From Monosporascus cannonballus (Eukaryota; Ascomycota; Sordariomycetes; Xylariales): 64,000 bases of DNA. The stretch lies in assembly GCA_004154925.1 (NCBI GenBank), contig QJNS01000006.1:124001-188000 (forward strand). The letters run 5' to 3'. The position numbers and the translations under genes are program-made. Position 1 is the first letter of the stretch; each line of letters starts with the position of its first letter. This document shows, piece after piece, positions 1 to 10,986 of this stretch. Below the pieces are notes generated by a model. It saw nothing but the letters and a program-made list of their open reading frames with translations. It did no database searches and was not told where the DNA came from.

Positions 1-2150
1 GGATTAGCTTATTTTTAATAAAGCGACCGTTATAAATATCCGGCAGATTTTAGGATTTACGGGTTACGTACGTAACCTAATTAAGGGATACGGAGATATA
101 ATTAGGTTATTAACGAAATTTATTACCAAAAAGTATATAGGAAAGGAATTTAAATTCTTAGACGAAACGAAAAAAGTTTTCTAGATTTTAAAAGATGTAA
201 TTACCAGCGGACCCATAATGAGATTACCTAACGCCGATAAAAGGAAACGCCTAAAGAGGGATATTTTAAATTACGTACTGGGTGCCGTCTTAAAACAACT
301 GGAGGATAACGGCTAATAGTACCCAGTAGCATATTATTTAAAAGCATTCCGAAATGCAGAATTTAAATACCCGATTTACGATAAGGAATTATTGGCAATT
401 ATTAATACTTTTAAAGAATAAGAACTTTTCCTTAGCGGAATAAAAGAACCTTTTGATATTTACTTTAATTATAAAAACTTTATTCGATTTATGAAAATAT
501 AAAAATTAAATAAACGGCATAAAAAATGGATAATTTTTTTATCCAGATTTAACTTTAAGATTTATTATATCAAAGGAAAAGAAATATCTAGGCGGATATT
601 TTTAGTCGTAAAGACGATTACGACTTTAAAATTCCCAAAAAAAGTATGCAGATATTATAATATAATCAAAATGGTACCGTACAATTATGCGAAATAATGA
701 AAAAACCAACTCCCGAACTTTTGGTACGGTTCCGAAATTCTTACGATATAGAAAAACAGAAAAAAGTTCAATAGCTAAAAGGATAGCTAAAGGACCAGTT
801 ATTATACCATGGCAAATCTATGTTCCCAAAAATTAACAGGAATAATTTGTAAAGGAATTCCATAAAAACCTACTGTACGGATACTAAGGAATCTTCAAAA
901 TTACTAGACGACTGCAAGAAAAATATAACTTTCCGGAATTACGCCGTATAATCAAAAAAGTAATTAAGGATTACAATATTTGCAATAAAACTAAGATAAT
1001 ACGTTATAAGCCTTACGGGCTATTACAACCCACCGATATTTTTAATAAGGTATGGAATACCATAGCTTAGGACTTTATTATTAACTTATCTCCTTTTAAA
1101 AACCCAGTTACTAGAGTCGAATACGACGGAATTTGGGTGATTGTCGATAAACTTATTAAGTATGGGTACTTTTTATTTTTTAAAGGAAACGTAATGGCAA
1201 AATAATTAGCTTACGTTTTTATTAGATATTACTTAGATAAATATGGAATACTAGAAAAAATCGTTTTTAATAAAAATACGTTATTTACTTTAAAATTTGG
1301 TACCAGCTTTTTTAAATAAATTGGTATTAAATTTAAATTTTTAATAACTCATTATCCTTAAATAAATGGATAAATAAAATAACTTAATTAAATTTTGGAA
1401 TAATATTTTCGAAGTTACGTTAATTATTAACAAAATAATTAGGTAAAGTTTTTACCCTTGGCATAAATCGTTTATAATATATTTATTAATAAAAATATGG
1501 GCATATTTCCTTATATAGCTGTATACGGATATGATATAAAAATAAAACGATTTAAATAATTGCTTAATAAGGTATTAAGGATTATTACGATTGCCCTAAA
1601 AGCAAAGATATTAACGATAAAAATTAAAATAATTTAAGCCCGATTCCAAAATAAATTGCGATTTTTTTAATAACGGATAACCCAGTATTATAATAAAAAA
1701 AAGAATTAAAAAATTAATTTTAATAAAAAGAAATAAGGTTTATTTATTATGCTAAAAACAAAATGTAATTTCGATTTTTTTACAGATTAAAACGAAAAAA
1801 CCTAGTAATAAGTTCGACTTTAAAAAGTTTAACCTATTTAAAGTTAAAAAGTTATTTTTAAAACCAATTACTAATTGTCGTTACCTAAAAACATAAAAAT
1901 ATACCTTGTTTTCCATATTTCTTTATTCGAACTAGTACCTAAAAACGCCTTATTAGAAATAGATATAAAATTCGAAAAGGACTTTAACAAATACAAAATC
2001 GAATAAGTACTGGATTTTAAAATAATTAAAGATAAAATCCAGTGCCTAATTAAATAAGAAAAATACTTACATAAAGAAAATACGTAAAAGCCATTTAATT
2101 ACTTAACGAATACGATAGATCTGGTTAAGACATTTTACCGACGGAATCCT
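1..2150 (+). mobile_element. Decayed Ty3/Gypsy retrotransposon, pol 3' half (family A)
   Basis: Conceptual translation of the plus strand, broken by many stops and frame changes, gives Gypsy pol domains in the normal order. They are the end of reverse transcriptase and RNase H (about 1-640, including an AFRNAEFKYPIYDKELLAI-like stretch), the integrase zinc-binding region (about 840-1010), the integrase core (about 1020-1560) and a chromodomain (about 1960-2100, with an EKYLHKENT-like motif). The 5' part lies outside the window. The sequence is very AT-rich and its remaining cytosines are mostly in CpG, which fits RIP. Nothing here can encode a functional protein. The RNase H sequence differs clearly from the element at 45.7-52.5 kb, so this is a separate family. 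Confidence 0.85.
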
Positions 2151-2943
2151 GACCGACCGTTTTTAATGCGGCTAAGGTTACGGGCGATAACGGTCCCCCG
2201 TTTAAATCTAAATTTGTAGCGTTTTAATCGAAAAAAGTAAACGTTTTCATAATGGTATTTATTTCGGAAATAAGTTGTACCTATTTTGTTTTCATACGTC
2301 GTTATTTTTTCTTTAATTTTTCTTATTTTTTTAATTAATCTAGTTCATAACTTTTTTTTAAAATCGCAAAAACTTTTTTTTCCAAGATGCCCTATTACAA
2401 ACGGATACGTTTTAACCGATTAACGAATTTTTTTCGTTTTCTTCTCGGCGGCCTCCTGGTACGCCGCCAGCATTTCTTAATACGCGATTAGGGTATTCTC
2501 TATCTTGCGTTATTTTTTTGCAAACGTTCGCGTTTTTTTCCAATTTTTATTAAGGAATTCATATTTAATATGTTATAGGCTGAACGTTAATGACGGGTAT
2601 AATAATTATAATTAGGGATATCCGCCATAAAATAATAATTAGGTTTCCCTAGGCGAATATAGTTTGAATAAACGACAACTTTGGAGCCGAATTTTTCGAT
2701 AAAATTCGTACGATTATTACGCGCTTTGCGTTAGTTTAAACGAGGTTTTTTTTTTTTCTTTTTTTAAATGCGGCCTGTTATAATAAAATTAATTAGGATA
2801 TTTTTAAAACTTTTTCCAATAAAACAAAATAGCCACTTACGGCTTTTATTTTTGGGACAAAAATCCTTAGAAAGGGGAAATAATATTATAGGAATAGGGG
2901 TTCCTGCTTCGAAAAAACCAACCTTTAAGGCTTAACGCGGATC
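2151..2943. other. Degenerate AT-rich tail of family A element
   Basis: This stretch links the chromodomain to a probable LTR and has no open frame. On the minus strand a short, less mutated patch (about 2430-2520) reads as Ala/Glu/Lys-rich, coiled-coil-like protein (AAYQEAAEKKTKK). It could be the relic of an antisense or nested coding sequence. A purine-rich patch (about 2870-2900) lies before the LTR start and could be a decayed polypurine tract. Confidence 0.45.
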
Positions 2944-3175
2944 TGTCACGGCTAAACCCCGGACAGAAAAACTTGGCTTATAAGGTGATCTAATTGATCT
3001 GGATAATCTAAATAATCTGGACTAAATTACGTAAATCACATAAATTACGTAAATCCACGACATACTTACTTTAAGAATTGGGATATATAATGGACCGGTT
3101 TTTCATGTAAATAACACCTACTTAGTTTCGCTCCTTAGCTATCAACCTAAGTTCTTAATCTAAAGGCAATTGCAC
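2944..3175 (+). repeat. Probable 3' LTR of family A
   Basis: The stretch starts TGTCACGG just after the element interior, as LTRs do, and contains a TATA-like ATATATAATGG near 3091. Its 5' partner is outside the window, so the right boundary is an estimate: the sequence passes into transposase-like coding by about 3270. Confidence 0.45.
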
Positions 3176-3269
3176 CGTTTTTTGATTAAGAGAAAAGTCT
3201 TTAAATCTCTTTAACGAACAAACCATTGAATTATTCTTCGCCTTATTGTTACCTGCAAATCAAAACCCC

Positions 3270-4304
3270 ATTTCGGATACTGCTCATACCTCCAGGTGGA
3301 TGTATAACAAGTTCGTTACAACTAATTATATAAAAACTGGTACTTTACGACATCTTTAAATAACTGGACTAATATCGATATTAGACTAAAATAACTGCAA
3401 AAGGTATTTATCCCCCATACCAAGCCTGCCAACTCGCGGAAATAAAGGTTCCTTATTATCGACGGCTATAACAGCTATACCACTGAAAAAATTATATAAA
3501 CCTGCCTAATTAACAAAGTCTATATTGTTTTTTTGGCCTTACATTTATCGCACGCATGGCAACCGCTTAATGTAATTATCTTTTTCGTCTTAAAACGCAA
3601 TACCGTTATTGGTTTTGGAAGCGCTATTACGGAAGGGCTTCGGAAGTAACAAACAAAACGGACTTCTTATAAACGTTCGTCAAAGCCTAGAATAAGGTTA
3701 TAAAGGTCTTACAATATATAAAAAACAGGCTTTAGAGCTTCAGGTATATGGTCTATTAATCGGAATAGAGCTTTAAAAAAACCCACATGTAAAAAAAAGC
3801 AAGAGGCCGAAAGAGAAACCGGTTACTAAGTTACCTGTTATCTTATAACACCTCGATTTTCTCGAGCTAATCGCTTTAATAAATCTTAATATACCTAAAT
3901 TATCAAAGGATTTAAAGAACCTGGAAACAACCTTAATTAAAGTCGACCCAGCTTTCGGGAAACCTACCGTTCGGTTATTATTCCGCAAAATACGCAAAGC
4001 ACTTAACGTATTTAATAGCGAATTAACCGCCTTCGAAAATCATATCAGCTAATTAACTTCAGCCCTTAAAAAGGCACGTCTGAAAAAGCTAAGGAAGGTG
4101 GAAGCTAACCTTAATCAAGAATTCGTACGGCTAAAGAACGTTAGGCAAGTAAAGGCCGGGCTAAAGAGCAACGCGTAAGGACCCTTTTCTGTCACTCTGC
4201 AAAACGAAGCCCAAGATGAAGAAGGTGAAGAAGACGAATATTATACTGATGATCCTGATTATATAGTAATGCGATTTCGTAGAAAACCGAAAGGGGTTGC
4301 TTAA
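3270..4304 (+). pseudogene. Decayed pogo/Tc1-type DDE transposase
   Basis: The plus strand translates, across several frameshifts and stops, into the catalytic and C-terminal parts of a fungal pogo-family (CENP-B-like, DDE_1) transposase. A KNWYFTTSLNNWTNID segment comes first, then LIIDG with the catalytic Asp at 3461-3463, then an HAWQPLNVIIF segment (usual form SH..QPLDV..F, about 3550-3585). Next come an FRASGIW segment near 3730 and a basic/acidic tail ending in a stop at 4302-4304. The N-terminal HTH part is not visible. It directly follows the family A LTR, so it was probably inserted into or beside it. Many CpA-to-TpA type changes suggest RIP. It cannot be active. Confidence 0.75.
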
Positions 4305-5615
4305 TTAGTTGTTAAGTTATTGATTTTTGAAGTATATAGATGGTTTGGCGATAGCCTTAAATTGGGGTTGGGGCGTTGACCGGGGGTCTAACTTAGTCTT
4401 TCTAGCTGTTCTGTGTCTATATACTTGTCAGGCCTTTCCTGGCCCTCCTCTCCTTCTATATACTAGTTGTCGCTCGCCGACTCTATGTGTATTGCAGTAC
4501 TGTGGGTGGAACTGCCCGGAATTGCTATAGCAGCCCGGTCCTAATCATCATCTTTACTGTTTATACTGCTATTAACGAGCTATAGATAATGCGTTTAATA
4601 TTTACACACGGAAGCTTGCCTGCCTATATGTCAGGTCCTGAGTGACGAAAAATGTGAGGCCCCACACTACGGCGGGACACTATCAGGTCTTAAATCTCAC
4701 ATGGACGCTAATGATTGATAGATAAGGGCAGTGGCGAGGCGCTGGATATGGCGCTACTATAATGGTGTGGCCATGGCGGATTGGGGAGCAGACCTTGGCG
4801 TTCAGAAGTGTCTTCCCTCATGGCTAAGATATATAAGAAGATCAGGACGAAGTTCTGTCCCAAGACCTTGCCCATTGTCAGCGAATCTATTCGGTGTACC
4901 AAACTTGCAATTGGCGGTAGAGCATGTACCTTTAGAAGTGCCGTCGGATACCCATCTATAAGCCCTAGCTATTTTGGCTGGGCTGTAGAGTCGATGAGCT
5001 TCTCAAGCTACATCAGGAGGACTCGCAGAACATCATCGAGGGCATTTCTAGGAGCACAGGCACCCCTAGTGACCCTGTTTTATTCTGCAGTTCCCTCGAA
5101 GATGTACTTCTAGTAAATGAAATAGCAGGCAAGGAGGCATCCAATGTATGTTTGTGTCTGCATTTCCAATACGGCTTTAGTCCGAAAAGGTGCTTACCTA
5201 TTCGATAGACCCCGTTATATTGAGCAAGCTTTGGTGGTATGCGAGATATGTCTCGAATCATTTTGCAACAACATAAACCTTTGAGCAAAGACTAGACTAC
5301 CTCCTATTGGTCACTTTATGCTGAGAATCCGTTGCTGGCCCTCTACTCCATTGGATTGATACATCCCCACCTGTTCGGGAATATTTCCCCACACTTTGCA
5401 AACGACCGCCAACCTAGTTTAGTCTTAGTCTCGGGTTAGTCCCAGTTTACTCTCCGCAAGTGACCCGAAAGACCGTTCTTCAAGTGCGTGATCCTTATGG
5501 CTCTTTCGTGTCTTTCAGACGTGCAAGCTTTCTGCTCCAGATGCGTCCTCCGCAAATCGATCGCGCCGCATGCCTCGCCCGTAGGGTCGGGTAACAGCAT
5601 ACTTACTAGTAGGGA
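4305..5615. other. Transition from AT-rich block to genic DNA
   Basis: Base composition returns to normal within a few tens of bases after 4304. No intact gene is visible before the transcription factor at 5616. The one stretch with coding character is the possible pseudogene listed separately. The last 150 bases should hold the promoter of the regulator. Confidence 0.5.
4780..5170 (+). pseudogene. Possible frameshifted fragment of an unknown gene
   Basis: Three successive reading frames each carry a stretch with normal codon character that seems to continue the previous one. One ends VEHVPLEVPSDTHL near 4961, and another reads ELLKLHQEDSQNIIEGISRS from about 4997. This is the pattern of a coding sequence broken by small indels and stops. 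I do not recognise the family. It lies just inside the boundary with the transposon block. Confidence 0.3.
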
Positions 5616-7577
5616 ATGACATCCCCGCAAGTGGAGGACAACGAGAGCAGCACCAGCAACACCAGCGCCAGGAGAGCACACAACGATGAAGTTAATCCTA
5701 GCGACGCCGGCGGCCAGCGACGGCCCAAGAGAGCGCAGGTGTCGCGGGCCTGTCAACGATGCAGGAGGCTGCAGAAGGCGTGCAACGAATACCGCCCGTG
5801 CCAGCGCTGCAGCCGGGCGGGCCTCGCGGAGCAATGCATAGGAGGAGGCGTGCCCATGTCGGTGCTCGGTGCCACGAATCACACCTTATTACCCACTATC
5901 ATCACCACCAGCTCCGCCGCCGCAACCGCTGGGTCTCCGGGCCTGGACTCTGCGGCGTCGTCGTCGTCGCCCCGGCAGGCTTTTACAAGTACAGGTTCAA
6001 CCCAGCACACTTACCTGAGACGTGCCGACCTGCTTCCCCCGCATGTTATCGAGCATTGCTCAGCGCGTTTCTTCGAGCGTCTGTTTCCGACTATTCCCAT
6101 CCTGGTGCCCGAGTACGTACAGAGTCTGCAGTCAAGGAGCATCGGCCTCATCACCACTCCCGCCTCCACCGGCTCTAGGTACGGCACCGGAACTGTAAAG
6201 GAAAGCTCATCCTCGGATGCTGCAGAGGCGGCCGCCAGTGAGGCGTACTGTTTGCTCTTTGGGCTGTGCGCCATGGTGATGCTGCAGGTGGAAGACGCCT
6301 CCGGGCTTACCTTCGCTAATCTACCCATAAAATTGCTGTCATCGGCCCCGTTCTCTCATAACCCCGTGACGGACAACAGGACATATGGCTGGCTTCTCCT
6401 CGAGGAGGCGCTCGCCCTACACCGGCACCTGACTGCGACGCGGCGGTCCTCGACCATAAGCCCCTCACTTGAGCACGTGCAGCTCTCGTTCTTCATCTAC
6501 GCGTGTCACGCGGCACTCATGCATCACAGTCAGGCATTCTTCTTCCTGCGCGAGGCGACGACGCTCTGCCTGCTGCTGCGGCGGGAGGACATGCCTCCGG
6601 ACAGGGCGCTCCTGGCGGACCGGCTCTTCTGGGTGCTCGTCGTGTCCGAGAGGTCGCACGCCATCCGATATCGCCGACCCACCACGCTGCAGATCACACC
6701 CTCCAGTCCGTCTCTCCTGTCACTTTTCAAATCGTCAGCGTCGGCGTCCGGGGACGATGGCAGAGACGCGAACGATCCCGCGATAGTGGGCTTTAGATGC
6801 TTGGCGGGGCTGTTTGGGCCCCTCGATACGTTCTTCATCGCGCTGCACGGCCAGGAGGAGATCATCGGCTTCGCGCTGCTGCCGCCCGAGGCACTTGATG
6901 GTGTAGAGGCAGGCATCGACGCTGCGCTGGGGGGCTCGGGTGACCCGGCGCTGTCTCGGCTCGTGCACGGCCTACAGGATACGCAGAAGGCTAACTTGCG
7001 TGTTACGCAGGCGTGGTTGCGCATCATACTGTGGCAGCTACGCCTGCGGCTGGGACACCTGACCACCGACGAGCGGACCATTGCCGTTACTGCTGCTGTT
7101 TCTCCCACCGCCCATCATCCCTACCAGCAGAACAGCATCCACAGCATAATGAACCACGATGACGAGGTCAACACATCCGCCGGCGCCACTGCTGCTAGTG
7201 TTACCAACCTTCCTACTACTAGCACCGCGGGCGTCGGCGGCGGCAACAGCAGCCGCACCTACCGCTACCCGCTGGCCGTGGCACGGGACCTCGCGCTCTC
7301 GACACGCGGCCTGCCACTCGCGGCCATCGCCGTCCACGGCGCCGGGCTTACGGAGAAGCTGTTCGACGTGGCGTGCGCCGTCGTCAACGTGCTGGCCCGC
7401 GTTCCCGTGGTCGACGTGAACACCAGCGCGGCCGCTAAGGCCGACTTCGCGTACCTGCGGGACCTGATTGCCAGGCTGCCGGGTGGCACCGCCGTGTACG
7501 CCGGGTTATTGGAGAAGCATGTCCGGACCACCATGCCAGGAGTTGGTGTTGGTGTTTGTGTTGGTGACCTCGAATAG
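5616..7577 (+). CDS. Zn2Cys6 (C6) fungal transcription factor
   Basis: The single-exon frame encodes 653 aa and starts at an ATG. A Zn2Cys6 binuclear cluster uses Cys46, Cys49, Cys56, Cys62, Cys65 and Cys74 (spacing CX2CX6CX5CX2CX8C) and is preceded by a basic RRPKRAQVSR segment, so sequence-specific binding to CGG half-sites in the nucleus is expected. The middle region (about 130-400) resembles the fungal-specific transcription factor domain, with LLPPHVIEHC, a helix-rich FFIYACHAALMHHSQAFFFL segment and SERSHAIRYRRPT. This last segment reminds me of regulators of maltose, starch and sucrose use (MAL/AmyR type), but that is memory-based and weak. Low-complexity Ser/Thr/Ala/Gly runs flank the domain. 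The first gene inside the left AT-rich block, it has no neighbouring target. Confidence 0.88.
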   Translation: MTSPQVEDNESSTSNTSARRAHNDEVNPSDAGGQRRPKRAQVSRACQRCRRLQKACNEYRPCQRCSRAGLAEQCIGGGVPMSVLGATNHTLLPTIITTSSAAATAGSPGLDSAASSSSPRQAFTSTGSTQHTYLRRADLLPPHVIEHCSARFFERLFPTIPILVPEYVQSLQSRSIGLITTPASTGSRYGTGTVKESSSSDAAEAAASEAYCLLFGLCAMVMLQVEDASGLTFANLPIKLLSSAPFSHNPVTDNRTYGWLLLEEALALHRHLTATRRSSTISPSLEHVQLSFFIYACHAALMHHSQAFFFLREATTLCLLLRREDMPPDRALLADRLFWVLVVSERSHAIRYRRPTTLQITPSSPSLLSLFKSSASASGDDGRDANDPAIVGFRCLAGLFGPLDTFFIALHGQEEIIGFALLPPEALDGVEAGIDAALGGSGDPALSRLVHGLQDTQKANLRVTQAWLRIILWQLRLRLGHLTTDERTIAVTAAVSPTAHHPYQQNSIHSIMNHDDEVNTSAGATAASVTNLPTTSTAGVGGGNSSRTYRYPLAVARDLALSTRGLPLAAIAVHGAGLTEKLFDVACAVVNVLARVPVVDVNTSAAAKADFAYLRDLIARLPGGTAVYAGLLEKHVRTTMPGVGVGVCVGDLE

Positions 7578-9262
7578 TATAGGGCTAGGGAGCTGTGGAG
7601 GCGAGGCCTCTCCGGTTCTGGGAAGCGGACGGCGTGAGTAAGAGTTCGGTCAAAAAGTTATTGCGTAATCTTCTGTTTGGATTTATTCAAAGGGATTTGT
7701 GTAAATCCTGCATTGGGCTTGGATAGAGTTGGAAATGGAAACGGAAATGGATATTCAGATACAGCCTTGGCCGTCTACGGCACCGTCGGGCTTTGCGGTG
7801 ATGTTCGGTTACAGACGACCGTATTTTGAAGTCTAGATCAGGAACCTCTTTCTAGGTTTTATACGTCCTTATGGAATGATATGAAATACTTGGGATCTGT
7901 CTGTTCGATTTGAACCATTTCGCTGACTGATCGTGTGTAATATATCGTAGCCCGTGGTCTCTTGCTCGTATATACGATCATACTAAATATGAAATATTTT
8001 TTTCGTGCATCGACTTTCAAAAAAGCAGTTTAAGCGACACGATAAGCCGTCTTTTTACTCAGACCTTCCGTAACCAGACCTTAGCAAGCTCCTCAACCAG
8101 TTCGAACAACAACACACCATCACATCCCTTGGAGGCCATGAACGCCAGTCACAGTCTGCTACTCTACCCGCGCGTAAAGGGGCTGACAGGCATCGCGATC
8201 TCGGGCGTGCGGGCGTAGCTCGCCTGCAAGCCGTTGTACCAGCCGTCCACGGGATGCAAGGGCCTCGAAGCCCCTTAATTTATGTAGGAGTCCGCCTGGA
8301 ACGTGCTTTTATGTCACAGGTATAAGGGTCGATTAACAATCAAGGGGCTTGTAGTCTGCATTCCTGTCTCTCACCCTGCTACCCCATCCCCTATAATGTT
8401 TAATAACTTTAAGTTAGCGCGGACATGAAAGCCACAGGAGGCAGCGAAAGCGATACGATACACATATGTATATATGCTTCGTTTATGTCCCATCTAGGTA
8501 GATTTCAGGCTTGCCCACAGCACACACTTGAGAGATGTCCGCCACGATCCTGGGTTGGATCGGGGTAAATGATTTCATCTTGCAACATCAGCCGAAAACT
8601 ACTATTGGACCCTTTAGTGGTCCTGAACGATATGTGCCAACGATAATGGTGCACTGCGGTGAGCACGAATTTGGTGGCGCCCATCTAGACAGAATATGCT
8701 GCGGGTATGGAGGTGAGGACGATGTCTCGACTAAGGAATTTCTTGAAAGTAATTCACAGACAAGTTGACGCTCCCTACCTGAACTTCAACTGAGTGGGCA
8801 TAGCTCTTATCTTGCAGTCATCTGAGGGCTCTAAACTCCCGGTCTCCGCAAGTTTACGAGACTGCGTGTTGGAGCTCTTAAGGTACACATGATCCATTGC
8901 CCGATCGGTCCAATATGTTGTTCACTCAACATCAGGGAAAGTGTACGGACTACATAAACTGTTTGAGGACTCAAACAACTCCTTCGTCAGAGGTGCTCTG
9001 GCCTACAAGCGAGCAGGGCATATATAGATGGCTTCAAAGCTGGGATGTGAGGCCAACCGTCAGCATGCTTCCTAGCGGCCGCTAAATCACAATTTAGTAC
9101 GTACCCGTACCCTCGAGCTCAGGCACCGCCGTGGGTTGCAGCAAACTATCCTTGGTCGGATTTCACCGTGTGAATAGACACGGGCGGCTCCATTAGACCT
9201 CCAGCGGGCGTTAACGGCGTCTACGGCATAAGCCCTCGCCCGGGAGCGTTAAAAGCTCTGGA
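7578..9262. other. Intergenic, no supported gene
   Basis: Only short frames (under 80 codons) with no recognisable motif occur here. The first few hundred bases after 7577 are presumably the 3' UTR of the regulator. I see no tRNA, repeat array or transposon signature. Confidence 0.5.
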
Positions 9263-9850
9263 TTGGTCTGTACACCGTTCTTCGATACGCCTGGTGTGTT
9301 TGCGCGGTCCATTATCGTGACTGAAGCGGCGAGCCAGGCAATGTTGGGCAAGAGCTGGTCCGGCATGACCACGACCAATCGCGTAAACGATTTACGCTGC
9401 TATATGCCGTGGAATACAACTTGGAAGGATACGGTGAGACCCAGAAATTCTTCTCCCCCCAGTGCCAGTGCCCCGATGCCAAGACACCGACGGGTATCAT
9501 TCTGGAGGATTTCGTGCAGAACCTCGAACAGCACCTCGGATGCCGGCGGAAGGAAGCATGTCTCTATGACCCCTGGAAGAGACGCATCCGGAGGATTTCC
9601 TCGAGGATCTCATGGACGCGACGGAAGCCATCTATCAATACTAGTCTACATTGGCTTGGCCCAAGAATGTGGTCCGGGTCTTCGTACGGACTATCATGCT
9701 GCCAACCAGAGATGAATGCTTTTTATCGAGGCGACTACCAAGGCGCGATTCGACTATGGAGCTAATCACCCTGTTGCCGATTACGGGAAGTTGGTCTCTG
9801 CACTGAAAGCGTTTGCTGTGTGGGTCAACGACACCTTGATACTTATTCCT
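9263..9850 (+). pseudogene. Frameshifted relic of an unknown fungal gene
   Basis: Coding character moves between the three plus frames. One frame gives QAMLGKSWSGMTTTN, the next gives NLEGYGETQKFFSPQCQCPD and ILEDFVQNLEQHLGCRRK, a third gives FLEDLMDATEAIYQY, the first then resumes with VYIGLAQECGPGLRTDYHAA, and MNAFYRGDYQGAIRLWS follows. The pieces join smoothly in meaning but not in frame, so this is a gene broken by at least three small indels. I do not recognise the family and assign no function. A 22-base poly-C tract lies 60 bases downstream. Confidence 0.55.
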
Positions 9851-9911
9851 TCTAGGGTCGGTTGGTTCTTTCTCCGTCAGCTACTGTTCCGGCTGCCCCG
9901 ACTTCACGGTG

Positions 9912-9933
9912 CCCCCCCCCCCCCCCCCCCCCC
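9912..9933 (+). repeat. Poly-C homopolymer, 22 nt
   Basis: Twenty-two consecutive C residues lie between GGTG and GGGAGG. The minus strand is therefore poly-G and could fold as a G-quadruplex. The length may be unreliable in the assembly. Confidence 0.9.
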
Positions 9934-10986
9934 GGGAGGTTGGTTTCAGGTCGAAAGTGACCGAGAGGGAAGGGCACCTGCCGGTAACGATATTGGTCCT
10001 AGGTCCACGCGGAACTGATTTGGAACTCTTGGAGTGGGTGAAGGAGTTGGAATGTGGGCGGTGCTTACGGCCCATTCAGTGCGGATTTCGATTGCATCAA
10101 CAGCAATAATTGGCGGTTCTCTCAAGCCACAATGGGATTTTATACGTATATTACAAACCAAGTCTGGGACGCTTCACAGATAACAGGTTGAATAAAGAGG
10201 ACCGTTAGAGATGCCAGTCATGTTGCAACTCATGCATGCCGAAGTGCAAAAGCCCCATATTCGACAAGAACCCCACTTCGTCGTTGACATCGGCATTTCG
10301 CTAGTGCAGAGATCGACCTTCGGCGCGCGTTAGTAGTATGCACCCGTCTATTTTGGATAATTGCATCGTCATTTTAGGTCCGTTCAGATCGATCAATAAA
10401 TCTCTCATTCATCGGGACGCCAAGGAGATGGAGCTCACTTCTACTGGATACCAGTATCTCCTCAGGTGCAAGAAGCGCACACCATTAGCGGTAGCGGCGT
10501 CGACGCTAACCATATATGGTAAAAGGTCCACTTTGGGCTCGATACATGGGAGGAACGCGGTGCAACTCGGGTTTGCCGCCTCTCATGGTGACGTATGTGG
10601 GTAGATACAGTAGAAGGTCTTAAGAAAGCCTCTATCAGTTCTGCCAGGGGCCGCAGGAACTTCCATGTAAAACATATTGTAGAGCACCCAGTACCCGTAA
10701 CGCTAAAGATTGCTTATCACCTCACCCTCTATAGGTACTCTTTGAAGATCCGGGCCCACCCAGCCCGAGTCAAGTAACGAACCGAACTTGGGGTGACGTG
10801 CGTTGGTACCAGGGCATTGGGCTCTCCGGCTGAGCGTTTGGCATCTCAACAAATTCACTAACCAGATAAGAGGACGAGGCCGAGGCCGGGGCCGTGTCTT
10901 ACAGCGAGCTGACCAAATCTAAAATACATAAGCATTTCCGCGGAGCTCGTCGGGTCATTCTAAACATTTCCCACTTTGCTGATGTG
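9934..10986. other. Intergenic, upstream of carbonic anhydrase
   Basis: No supported gene. Short frames at about 10338-10604 and 10595-10777 have no recognisable motif. The last few hundred bases should contain the carbonic anhydrase promoter and 5' UTR. Confidence 0.45.

Noticed and set aside
3773..3997. 74-codon minus-strand frame
   Set aside because: It is antisense to the decayed pogo transposase, whose plus-strand protein motifs explain the region.
5436..7534. Several long frames opposite or overlapping the Zn2Cys6 gene
   Set aside because: They are shadows of a GC-rich coding sequence and their products have no family motifs.
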